Part shown: positions 43,927 through 51,810 of the stretch, piece by piece
Layout of the letters: each line of letters opens with the position of its first letter
Numbering within the stretch: position 1 is the first letter of the stretch
Origin: VAZQ01 sp963817135
GTDB lineage: Bacteria > Pseudomonadota > Alphaproteobacteria > Rhizobiales > Xanthobacteraceae
Assembly (NCBI GenBank): GCA_963817135.1
Contig: CAWFNG010000009.1
Coordinates: 1-64,000 of the forward strand
Reading direction: 5' to 3'
Length of the DNA: 64,000 nt
Notes under the pieces: generated by a model
What the model saw: the letters and a program-made list of their open reading frames with translations, nothing else
What the model was told of the DNA's origin: nothing
The model's database searches: none
Position numbers and translations under genes: made by a program

Positions 43927-45546
43927 CTAGTCGGCGCGGATCATGTCCGCGCCTTTCTCCGCGATCATCATGGTCGGCGCATTGGTATTGCCCGAAGTGA
44001 TGGTCGGCATGACCGAGGCATCGACGACGCGCAGGCGCTCGATTCCGATTACCCGCAGCCGCTCGTCGACCACTGCCATGCGATCCGTCGCCCGCCCCAT
44101 CCTGGCCGTGCCGACGGGATGAAAAATGGTGGTGCCGATGTCGCCGGCTGCCTTGATCAGCGCCGCGTCGTCGTTTCCCACTGCCGCACCGGGCAGATAT
44201 TCGACCGGCTTAAAGGGTGCGAGCGCGGGCTGGGCGACGATCCTGCGCACGACACGGATGGCATCCGCGGCCACCCGGCGGTCTTCGTCGGTCGAGAGAT
44301 AATTGGGCTTGATGATCGGCTTTTCCGCCGCATCACGGGCGCGCAACCGCACGCAGCCGCGGCTCGTCGGCGCCAGGTTGCACACGCTTGCGGTAAATGC
44401 CGGAAATTCGTGCAGCGGGTCGCCGAACTTGTCGAGGGAAAGCGGCTGCACGTGAAACTGGATATTGGCGCGCTCGCGCGAAGGATCCGAGCGGGTGAAC
44501 AGACCGAGCTGGGAGGGCGCCATGGTCAGCGGCCCGCGCCGGAACAGGGCATAGTCGAGGCCCATCTGCACGCGGCCGAACAACGACCGGTACATGGCAT
44601 TGAGCGTCTTCACGCCGGAGACCTGGTAGATGAGGCGGAGCTGGAGGTGATCCTGCAGGTTCTCGCCGACGCCTGGCTTATCCAGCACGACCGGAACGCC
44701 GAACTCCGCCAGTTCGCCGGCAGGGCCGATGCCGGAGAGCTTGAGGATCACAATGGAGCCGATCGAGCCGGCGGCGAGGATTACCTCGCCGCGGCAGCGC
44801 GCCGATTTCATCGTGCCGCCTTGCCGCCAGCACATCCCGACGGCGCGCCTGCCGTCGAACAGGATCGTCTCCGCCAGGCATTGGGTCGCAAGCCGAAGAT
44901 TGCCCCGCTTGAGCACCGGCTTGAGAAAACCGCTCGCCGCCGACCAGCGCCGCCCGCGCCGCTGGTTGACATGAAACACGCAGCTGCCCTCGTTGTCGCC
45001 GGTGTTGAAATCCGCAATCGGCTTGATGCCGGCTTGTGCCGCCGCGGCGCGAAACGCATCGAGAATGTCCCAGCGCACGCGCGGCGCTTCGATGCGCCAT
45101 TCGCCGCCGACGCCGTGCGCCTCGCTTGGTCCGAGGCAATGATCCTGGTGGCGCTTGAAGAAGGGCAGGACATCGTCCCAGCCCCAGCCGGTGAGCCCGA
45201 GCTGGCGCCAATGGTCGTAGTCGGCGGCCTGACCGCGCATATAGATCATGGCATTGATCGACGAGGAGCCGCCGATCACCTTGCCGCGCGGATAGTTGAG
45301 GCTGCGGCCATTGAGCCCTTCTTCCGGCTCGGTGCGAAACATCCAGTCGGAGCGCGGATTGCCGATGGCGAAGAGGTAGCCGACCGGAATATGCAACCAG
45401 ATCCAATTGTCATTGCCCCCGGCCTCAAGGAGCAACACGCGCGTCGCCGGATCGGCCGACAGCCGGTTCGCCAGAATGCAGCCGGCAGAGCCGGCACCCA
45501 CGATGATATAATCGTATTCACCTTCGCTCTGCGCGGTTGCCGGCAT
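43927..45546 (-). CDS. GMC-family oxidoreductase (choline/alcohol dehydrogenase-like)
   Basis: A 539-residue flavoprotein. The start MPATAQSEGEYDYIIVGAGS at 45546 has GGAGG at seven bases; the FAD motif YIIVGAGSAGCILANRLS follows (about residues 13-30). GMC signature blocks: RGKVIGGSSSINAMIYMRGQ (about 83-102) and GSIGSIVILKLSGIGP (signature 2). The C-terminal active-site His/Asn lie in TIFHPVGTARMG and TSGNTNAPTMMIAEKG. It probably oxidises an alcohol in the cytoplasm or near the membrane; substrate unknown. Divergent from the UbiD-type gene with 69 bp between the starts. Confidence 0.92.
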   Translation of the reverse strand: MPATAQSEGEYDYIIVGAGSAGCILANRLSADPATRVLLLEAGGNDNWIWLHIPVGYLFAIGNPRSDWMFRTEPEEGLNGRSLNYPRGKVIGGSSSINAMIYMRGQAADYDHWRQLGLTGWGWDDVLPFFKRHQDHCLGPSEAHGVGGEWRIEAPRVRWDILDAFRAAAAQAGIKPIADFNTGDNEGSCVFHVNQRRGRRWSAASGFLKPVLKRGNLRLATQCLAETILFDGRRAVGMCWRQGGTMKSARCRGEVILAAGSIGSIVILKLSGIGPAGELAEFGVPVVLDKPGVGENLQDHLQLRLIYQVSGVKTLNAMYRSLFGRVQMGLDYALFRRGPLTMAPSQLGLFTRSDPSRERANIQFHVQPLSLDKFGDPLHEFPAFTASVCNLAPTSRGCVRLRARDAAEKPIIKPNYLSTDEDRRVAADAIRVVRRIVAQPALAPFKPVEYLPGAAVGNDDAALIKAAGDIGTTIFHPVGTARMGRATDRMAVVDERLRVIGIERLRVVDASVMPTITSGNTNAPTMMIAEKGADMIRAD

Positions 45547-45615
45547 GATAATTCCTCCATGCAAGATCATCTTGAACCGCACTCGCCTGTGCTACTATTG
45601 CAAGCTCCCACCGGG

Positions 45616-47142
45616 ATGGCCATGGACCAGAAAAGCAATTTTACCGCCGGGATAGCCTACGAGGACCTGCGCGAGTGGCTGTCCTATGCCGAGCGTCTCG
45701 GCGAGGTGCGCGTTGTCCGCGGGGCAAGCTGGCAGGAGGACATCGGGCTCGCCGCGGAAGCCGTGCTGCGCGCAGAGAACGGTCCCTGCGTTCTGTTCGA
45801 GGACATTCCCGGCTGTCCCGCAGGATTCCGGGTACTGATGAACGTGTTCGCCGGAACGCGCCGCAACATGACGCTTGGTTTTCCCGATCACCTGACAAAA
45901 GCGGAACTAAGCGACGCGTTCCGCGAGACGTATTTGAAGCAGCAGCGCAGCATCGCGCATGAGATCGTCGAGCATGGCCCGGTGCTTGAGAACATCATGA
46001 TGGGCGAGGAGGTCGATATTCTGAAATTTCCGGCGCCGATCTGGCACGAGAAGGACGGCGGCCGCTACATCGGCACGGGCACCTATAGCATCACCCGCGA
46101 TCCCGAGGAGAATTGGCTCAATGCCGGCGCTTATCGGGCGCAGGTGCACGACAAGAAATCCGTCGGTATCCTGATGGTGCCGGGCCATCACGGCGCTCAG
46201 CACTGCGAGAAATATTTCAAGCGCGGCGAAGCCATGCCGGTGGCGATGGTGCTGGGCGGCGACCCGCTCTGCTTCTTCTATGGCGGGATGGAGGCACCCG
46301 CCGGCACTTTCGAGATCGACCTGGTCGGCGGATTGCGCGGAAAGCCGATGCAGATGGTGCGCGGAAAAGTCACCGGGCTCCCTTTCCCTGCGGGCGCCGA
46401 GATCGTGCTGGAAGGCTTCGTCACGCCCGACCGTCGCGAAATCGAAGGTCCGTTCGGGGAATGGACCGGGCATTATGCCGGCGGGGCGAAGCCCTGTCCG
46501 GTGCTCGACATCAAAGCCATTTATCACCGCAACGACCCTATTCTGCTCGGCGTGCCGCCCATGGGCGCCGGTCCCGACGAGATGGCGCGCTACCGCGCCG
46601 TGCTGCGCTCGGCGAATATCAAGCAGAACATTGCGAATGCCGGGGTGCCGGGCGTTGCGGCCGTGTGGTGCCATGAGATCGGCGGCGCGCGTCTGTTGCA
46701 CGGCATTTCCGTGCAGCAGCGCTATCCCGGGCATGCCATTCAGGTCGGCCACGTGGCAGCCCAGTGCGGCGCTTCGGCCTATGCCTCCAAATATGTCGTG
46801 GTGGCCGACGAGGACGTGGACGTCACCAACCTCGATCACCTCTTGTGGGCGATGCTCACCCGCACCGACCCGGTCGAATCGATTCACTTCATCACCGGCT
46901 CGTGGGACTCGCCGGCCGACCCGCGCCTTCCTCCCGACAAACGTGCCGCCGGCAATCTGACGCATTCGGTGGCGGTGATCGATGCCTGCCGCCCGTTCCA
47001 TTGGCGCGACAAGTTCCCGCCCACCAACACGCCGAGCCCGGAGGTTGCGCGCAAGGCACGGGAGAAATTCGGCTGGCTCCTCGATGGCAGCGAGGCAGGA
47101 GATTGTCATTCCGGGGTGAGGCCGAAGCGCAGCGAAGGCTGA
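45616..47142 (+). CDS. UbiD-family decarboxylase (prenyl-FMN dependent)
   Basis: A 508-residue UbiD-type enzyme. Landmarks: RDPEENWLNAGAYRAQVHDK, VALVLGGDP-like MPVAMVLGGDPLCFFYGGM, and the E-containing active-site block EGPFGEWTGHYAGG (about residues 277-290). Family members remove a carboxyl group from aromatic or unsaturated acids using prenylated FMN; no ubiX flavin prenyltransferase gene is in the window. The last residues (CHSGVRPKRSEG, from 47105) are encoded by a dispersed palindromic repeat, so the natural C-terminus has been replaced. Context: GMC oxidoreductase upstream, TctC binding protein 86 bp downstream, suggesting uptake and breakdown of an organic acid. Confidence 0.92.
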   Translation: MAMDQKSNFTAGIAYEDLREWLSYAERLGEVRVVRGASWQEDIGLAAEAVLRAENGPCVLFEDIPGCPAGFRVLMNVFAGTRRNMTLGFPDHLTKAELSDAFRETYLKQQRSIAHEIVEHGPVLENIMMGEEVDILKFPAPIWHEKDGGRYIGTGTYSITRDPEENWLNAGAYRAQVHDKKSVGILMVPGHHGAQHCEKYFKRGEAMPVAMVLGGDPLCFFYGGMEAPAGTFEIDLVGGLRGKPMQMVRGKVTGLPFPAGAEIVLEGFVTPDRREIEGPFGEWTGHYAGGAKPCPVLDIKAIYHRNDPILLGVPPMGAGPDEMARYRAVLRSANIKQNIANAGVPGVAAVWCHEIGGARLLHGISVQQRYPGHAIQVGHVAAQCGASAYASKYVVVADEDVDVTNLDHLLWAMLTRTDPVESIHFITGSWDSPADPRLPPDKRAAGNLTHSVAVIDACRPFHWRDKFPPTNTPSPEVARKAREKFGWLLDGSEAGDCHSGVRPKRSEG

Positions 47143-47225
47143 GAGCCCGGAATCCATATTCCCGATTCGTGGTTATGGATTCCGGGCTCGCCGCTCCGCT
47201 TCGCTTCGCAGCGCCCCGGAATGAC
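47105..47225. repeat. GTCATTCCGG inverted repeat, second copy
   Basis: Same outer ends and inner arms as 28901-29011 (GAGCCCGGAATCCATA and GGTTATGGATTCCGGGCTC). It overlaps the end of the UbiD-type gene and stops four bases before the start of the TctC gene. Confidence 0.88.
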
Positions 47226-47228
47226 ACC

Positions 47229-48188
47229 ATGATGATTGCGGCTTGGGCAATCGCCGGCGCCGTTTGCTTTGGCAGCTTCGCCCATGCCCAGGACTGGCCG
47301 CAACGCCCGGTGCGGATCATCGGCCCTTATGCCGCCGGCGGCAATGCCGATGTGCTGGCACGGCTCACCGCCCAGCGGCTGAGCGAAGCATTCGGCCAGC
47401 AATTCGTTGTCGAGAACCGCGTCGGCGGCAACGGCATGATCGCAGCCGAAACGGTCGCGCGTTCGCCGGCCGACGGCTACACGCTGTTGTGGGGGGTATT
47501 GCCGCCCATCGCCATCCAGCCTGCGATCAGCAAGGTCCCTTACGACCCCGTCAAGGATTTTGCCCCGGTGAGCGTGGTCGCGACGAACCCGTTCGTTCTG
47601 GTCGTGAACAAGACTGTTCCGGTCAACAGCGTCGCAGAGTTCATCGCCTGGGTGCGGGCGCAGCCAGCCAAGGTGAGCTATGCCGAAGGCGGCGTCGGCA
47701 GCGTGACCCACCTTGCAATGGCGATCTTTCTCAAGCGCGCGGGCCTGGAAATGATCAATGTCAGTTACCGCGGCAATGCGCCGGCACTGACCGACGTTGT
47801 CGCCGGGCACCTGCCGGCGATGTTCTCCAACGTGTCGGACGCGTTGCCGCATCTCGCGGGCGGCGCCATCCGCGCGCTCGCGGTATCGAGCGATCGGCGT
47901 ACCCGACTGCTTCCCGACGCGCCGACCGTCGCCGAGGCGGGTTTCCCCGGCTATCGCGCGATCACCTGGAACGGGCCGATGGCGCCCGCTGGAACGCCGC
48001 AACCCATCATCGACAAGACGGCCGCTGAAATTGCGCGCGCGGCGAAGGATCCAAAATTCGTCGAGCGGCTGGCCAGTCTCGGCGCCGACCCGCTCGGCAA
48101 CACGCCGGTCGAATTCGCCGCCCTGATCGCCTCTGACCTGAAATTATGGGCGGAAGCCGTGGCAGTAGCCGGCATCAAGCAACAATAG
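47229..48188 (+). CDS. Bug/TctC-family binding protein (second)
   Basis: A 319-residue periplasmic binding protein. Signal at residues 1-21 (MMIAAWAIAGAVCFGSFAHA, cut before QDWPQ), then DWPQRPVRIIGPYAAGGNAD, the family opening. Other blocks: ENRVGGNGMIAAETVARSPA, ADGYTLLWGVLPPIAIQ, SYAEGGVGSVTHLAMAIFLK and WNGPMAPAGTPQPIIDKTA. The paired position after the UbiD-type gene suggests it binds the acid that enzyme uses. No TctAB carrier genes are present. Its ribosome site must lie within the end of the palindromic repeat, because the start codon follows directly. Confidence 0.9.
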   Translation: MMIAAWAIAGAVCFGSFAHAQDWPQRPVRIIGPYAAGGNADVLARLTAQRLSEAFGQQFVVENRVGGNGMIAAETVARSPADGYTLLWGVLPPIAIQPAISKVPYDPVKDFAPVSVVATNPFVLVVNKTVPVNSVAEFIAWVRAQPAKVSYAEGGVGSVTHLAMAIFLKRAGLEMINVSYRGNAPALTDVVAGHLPAMFSNVSDALPHLAGGAIRALAVSSDRRTRLLPDAPTVAEAGFPGYRAITWNGPMAPAGTPQPIIDKTAAEIARAAKDPKFVERLASLGADPLGNTPVEFAALIASDLKLWAEAVAVAGIKQQ

Positions 48189-48323
48189 CTGCGCGGCGTT
48201 CCGGGCTTGCATCTTTACGAGGCGCTATCCAGGAATCATTTCGAAAGCCTCTTCCTCGACATGCGCGGGGCCTTTGCCCTCTCGACACAGCTTCGTGGCA
48301 ACAATACGTGCCGGCGACGGCCG

Positions 48324-48974
48324 TCAATCGGCGATGTACGATGGCGACATGCGCACGATTTGGCCCGCGCGCGTCAGAGTCACGTCTTGCGGAAACTCCT
48401 GTTCATAGCTGACCCCGATGTCGGCCAGGCGCCGGAACAGTTCCGGCAACCGCAGCAGGCATCCTCTCGCGATGTCGTGCAGGACCACCACGCTCCAGTC
48501 CTGCGCCTCGACCTGCGTAATACAATTCTCCACCCAACCGTCCGGGTCCTTCCAGTCGCCCGGCACGCTGTTCCAGATGATGGTGCGGAATCGATGCGTG
48601 AGCAGGTAGGAGATTGCCGCCCTGCTGAGCAGATGGGGCCCGATCAGGCCGCTGTTTCCATAAGGTCGGAACAGCTTATCGGGGTGAGACAGATTTCCAA
48701 TGCGATCCTGCGTATCGCCGATTTCGCGGGCGGCATAGTCCGCCGTAGGCCGATCTCCCAGAGCAACCGAATGTGTAAACATGTGATTGCCGATCCAGTG
48801 GCCTCGCGAACGCGCATCCCGCGCCAGAGAAGCCGCAGCCGGGGCCTTCAATTTCTGGCCAATGACAAAAAAGGTGCTGCGAATGTTTTCACGATCGAGC
48901 AGCGCAAGGACCCGCTCGGTAACTCCCGGCGTCGGACCGTTATCAAAGGTGAGTGTAACGCGCCGCGGTGCCAC
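48324..48974 (-). CDS. Polysaccharide deacetylase (NodB domain)
   Basis: A 216-residue single-domain protein. Motif 1 is TLTFDNGPT (the second Asp of the usual TFDDGP is Asn here; the first Asp, the base, is kept). Motif 2 HWIGNHMFTHSVAL has the metal-binding His pair. Motif 3 FRPYGNSGL and motif 4 IIWNSVPGDWKDPDGW follow, with VVLHDIARG near the end. It removes acetyl groups from a sugar polymer or glycan precursor. The Asp-to-Asn change lies at a metal ligand and could reduce activity or change the metal. No signal peptide is seen. Confidence 0.85.
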   Translation of the reverse strand: MAPRRVTLTFDNGPTPGVTERVLALLDRENIRSTFFVIGQKLKAPAAASLARDARSRGHWIGNHMFTHSVALGDRPTADYAAREIGDTQDRIGNLSHPDKLFRPYGNSGLIGPHLLSRAAISYLLTHRFRTIIWNSVPGDWKDPDGWVENCITQVEAQDWSVVVLHDIARGCLLRLPELFRRLADIGVSYEQEFPQDVTLTRAGQIVRMSPSYIAD

Positions 48975-49072
48975 GGCCCTGCTCCATGATTACGTGTGCT
49001 ATGACTTGCTCTAATTTATCGAACGAAAGCGTTCCACGAGGAAGAGTAACTCCAGCTTGTCGAGGTCGGCCC

Positions 49073-49471
49073 ATGATAAACATTCCCGATAAATATCTTG
49101 ATCTACTGCAGAACAAGAAGGCTTTCGCCAGTCTCGCTACCGCAATGCCCGATGGATCACCGCAGGTGACGCCGGTCTGGTTCGACTACAGCGGCGGCCG
49201 CGTTCGTGTGAACACGGCCAAGGGGCGCGTTAAGGCGCGCACCTTGAAGAAAGGCGCGCCGGTGGCGCTGGCAATCATCGATCCCGACAATCCGTACCGC
49301 TATATTCAGATCCGCGGACGGGTGGAACGGGTAACCGAAGAGGGCGCCGGCCAGCATATCGATTCGCTTGCCAAGAAATATCTTGGCAAGGACAAGTATC
49401 CCAATGCCGCGCCGGGCGAAGTGCGACTCATGTGCGAGATCGAGCCGACTTCGGCCTCGGGGATGGGGTGA
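49073..49471 (+). CDS. PPOX-class F420-dependent oxidoreductase-like protein
   Basis: A 132-residue split-barrel protein. The start MINIPDKYLDLLQNKKAFAS at 49073 fits small members of the class; ATAMPDGSPQVTPVWFDYSG and VRVNTAKGRVKARTLKKGAP are the family's central blocks, then YIQIRGRVERVTEEGAGQHI. It probably binds F420 or FMN; function unknown. Its TGA stop is followed in the same frame by a relict ABC_sub_bind tail (49472-49546). Confidence 0.88.
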   Translation: MINIPDKYLDLLQNKKAFASLATAMPDGSPQVTPVWFDYSGGRVRVNTAKGRVKARTLKKGAPVALAIIDPDNPYRYIQIRGRVERVTEEGAGQHIDSLAKKYLGKDKYPNAAPGEVRLMCEIEPTSASGMG

Positions 49472-49546
49472 GCGGCGGCCGCCAAGGCGCTCAAGCTCGA
49501 ACTATCGCCGACTCTGCTCGCGCTCGCCGACGAGGTAGTTGAATAA
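49472..49546 (+). pseudogene. Relict ABC_sub_bind 3' end
   Basis: Directly after the PPOX stop, in the same frame, the sequence encodes AAAKALKLELSPTLLALADE-VVE and a TAA stop. This equals the last 23-25 residues of the ABC_sub_bind family (compare copy 4: KTTKDLGLEIPPTMLALADE-VIE). Nothing else of that gene is present. It shows a family member once ended here and was replaced up to its tail. Confidence 0.8.
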
Positions 49547-49560
49547 TCTATGTTGCGGGA

Positions 49561-50181
49561 TCACGCGGCGATATCGCGGAGGCGCTTTATCTCGGCTTCC
49601 AGCGCCTCGATACGCTGGTCTCGCGCGGCTAAGGCAGCAGAAACGTCGGCAGCCTCGAAACGCTGGGGGATGTGTTGTGGGCAGTTCGCGTCCCAAGCGG
49701 AGACCGTGAAGAGGATCGCTTGTTCGGGGCGCGCCTTGTAACCTTCCGGCATCAGCTTTGCCGTCAGCTCGGCATCGCCTTCCACGACGCGCGCCTCGCC
49801 CCAGATCTTGATGCGTTTGCGGTGCGCATAGTCGATCAGGAAGAGATGGGCCTTGGGATTATCCGCGAGATTTCCCTGCGTGATGTATTGCCGGTTTCCT
49901 GAAAAGTCAGCAAATCCGATGGTCTTTTCGTCGAGCACCTGCAGGAATCCGGGCGGGCCACCTCGATGCTGGATGTAGGGTTGCCCTTCCACGTTCGCGG
50001 TGGCGAAAAAAATGCTCGTCTGCGCCGCGATGAAGTCCGCGAGCTCCGGCGTGATACGTGTCTGCCAGGCGCCACGCTCCTCCATGCGCCCGTAGGCGTT
50101 TCGGGAACCCTTGCGAGTTTGCATCGCCTTGACTGACGGCGTGAACGCAACGTCACTGGAATACGCGGCGGTCATATCCAC
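49561..50181 (-). CDS. Pyridoxamine 5'-phosphate oxidase-family protein
   Basis: A 206-residue split-barrel flavin-binding protein. Blocks: AAQTSIFFATANVEGQPYIQ (about residues 51-70), HRGGPPGFLQVLDEKTIGFA, GNRQYITQGNLADNPKAHLF and the C-terminal coiled region ALAARDQRIEALEAEIKRLR. Members of this group bind FMN and may reduce small molecules; substrate unknown. It converges on the relict tail and the other PPOX gene. The coiled C-terminus may serve oligomerisation. Confidence 0.88.
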   Translation of the reverse strand: MDMTAAYSSDVAFTPSVKAMQTRKGSRNAYGRMEERGAWQTRITPELADFIAAQTSIFFATANVEGQPYIQHRGGPPGFLQVLDEKTIGFADFSGNRQYITQGNLADNPKAHLFLIDYAHRKRIKIWGEARVVEGDAELTAKLMPEGYKARPEQAILFTVSAWDANCPQHIPQRFEAADVSAALAARDQRIEALEAEIKRLRDIAA

Positions 50182-50192
50182 GGTTGCCTCCT

Positions 50193-50549
50193 TCAGAGAC
50201 CGAGATCGCTCAAAGATGGATGATCATCGGGGCGTCGGCCGAGCGGCCAGTGATACTTGCGATCACCCTCCTTGATCGGAAGGTCGTTGATGCTGGCGAT
50301 GCGCAAGCGCATCAGCCCGTGCTCGTCGAATTCCCAATTTTCGTTGCCGTAGCTCCGAAACCAATACCCGCCGTCGGCATGCCATCGTAGGCGAAGCGCG
50401 GCAAGCCCGCCGATTCCGATCAGGCGGTCGCGAGACGATTCCATCGCGTCAGAGCCCTGTCGGCGGCGAGCGCCGGGATCGCGCGATTCCAGTCGGCGGC
50501 GGCCTGCCGCGGTCTCGGCAGTAAAGGGGGGAAGTGGCGGGCGGCTCAC
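50193..50549 (-). pseudogene. DUF1348 / NTF2-like protein, internally deleted
   Basis: A GTG start at 50549 with AAGGAG upstream gives SRPPLPPFTAETAA, the normal N-terminus of a family about 150 residues long. The normal C-terminus also is present: GYWFRSYGNENWEFDEHGLM and HWPLGRRPDDHPSLSDLGL. The middle (about 45 residues of mostly Arg/Gly) does not match the family; the NTF2-like core strands are missing and other frames there resemble family fragments. So the open frame survives by chance across several indels, and the product is unlikely to fold. Confidence 0.72.
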
Positions 50550-50711
50550 GGATGTGCTCCTTGATTGGCGCTTGTTGACAGGCCACCGCCGGCGAAGCGA
50601 CGAATGCCGGCGGGTTCTGGCCAAGTTAGCCAACCGCCCAACCTAGTCCCTCCCATAATTTTTAAGAATACGCTATGATCAAGAGGTATCCTTTCAAATT
50701 ATGGAAGGTAA

Positions 50712-51614
50712 ATGGATCGCCTTGAATTGATGTCGATCCTGGTGACCGCCGTCGAAGCGGGCAGCCTCTCTGCTGCGGGGCGCCGCCTCGGAATGCCGCT
50801 CGCCACTGTCAGCCGCAAGGTTTCGGAGCTCGAGGTCTATCTCAAGACGCGGCTTCTCAACCGGTCGAGCCGGAAACTCACATTGACCGACGCGGGCCGA
50901 TCCTATGTCGCAGCGTGCAGGCGCATCCTTGAGGATGTTGGGGAAGCCGAGCGTGCAGCATCCGGCGAATACAGCGCTCCGAAAGGCGATCTGATCATCA
51001 CCGCGCCAATCGTCTTCGGCCGTCTGCACGTCCTCCCCATCGCGATGGAGTTTCTCAAGGCCTATCCGGATATCGACATCCGAATGGTTTTTGCCGACCG
51101 CGTGGTCAACCTCTTGGAAGACCATGTCGATCTCGCTCTCCGGATCGGCGCCCTGCCCGACAGCGGTCTCGTCGCAAGCCGCGTTGGCTCGATCCGCCGC
51201 GTGACCTGCGGGAGCCCCGCCTATTTTGCAGCGCGCGGCATGCCGAAGAGTCCGGCTGAAGTCGGCACGCATGATTGCATCACGTTTGACGGGCTGGCGT
51301 CTGCAGACGCCTGGACATTTACCACCGGCAAATCCAATGCAACTGTCAAGATCCATTCACGGTTCATTGTCAACACAGCCGAGGCCGCCATCGATGCAGC
51401 CATAGCGGGGATCGGAATCACGCGCGTGCTCTCGTACCAGATCGCGGATGCACTGCGTACCGGCGCGCTTGCCATTGTGCTGCAAGCCTTTGAGCCGGCG
51501 CCCTGGCCGATCAGTCTCGTCCACGCCGGCCAAGGTCTCCTGCCGCTCAAGCTGCGCGCTTTCATCGATTTTGCGGCACCGCGGTTAAAGGCAAAGTTTT
51601 TCGAAGGGCGCTGA
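50712..51614 (+). CDS. LysR-family transcriptional regulator
   Basis: A 300-residue regulator. The winged HTH is at residues 1-60: MDRLELMSILVTAVEAGSLS, then AAGRRLGMPLATVSRKVSEL and LKTRLLNRSSRKLTLTDAGR. The effector domain (about 90-295) is of the CrgA/PA-type. It is divergent from the degraded DUF1348 gene and the PPOX gene (162 bp between starts), which it may control, as is common for LysR proteins. The effector is unknown. Confidence 0.93.
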   Translation: MDRLELMSILVTAVEAGSLSAAGRRLGMPLATVSRKVSELEVYLKTRLLNRSSRKLTLTDAGRSYVAACRRILEDVGEAERAASGEYSAPKGDLIITAPIVFGRLHVLPIAMEFLKAYPDIDIRMVFADRVVNLLEDHVDLALRIGALPDSGLVASRVGSIRRVTCGSPAYFAARGMPKSPAEVGTHDCITFDGLASADAWTFTTGKSNATVKIHSRFIVNTAEAAIDAAIAGIGITRVLSYQIADALRTGALAIVLQAFEPAPWPISLVHAGQGLLPLKLRAFIDFAAPRLKAKFFEGR

Positions 51615-51810
51615 GAGACCCGCGTCCACAATTGGCGGAAGCTGACAATGCGATCGCTGGAAACTGATTTCGCGCAAGAACCAAAAATGGTCACCCCCAC
51701 CCACCGGTCCAGGGCCAGGTTCTATGATGACCTGCAGGGGGCGCGCCAAAAAGCGTTGGACAAATAATAATCAAGCACCGACATTCTGGCTTTGGCAACT
51801 TGGAGCGCCC

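Noticed and set aside
44119..45600. Long open frame on the plus strand opposite the GMC oxidoreductase, in phase with the UbiD-type gene
   Set aside because: It is the antisense of a well-supported gene with high GC. The UbiD-type gene starts normally at 45616 and needs no N-terminal extension of 500 residues.
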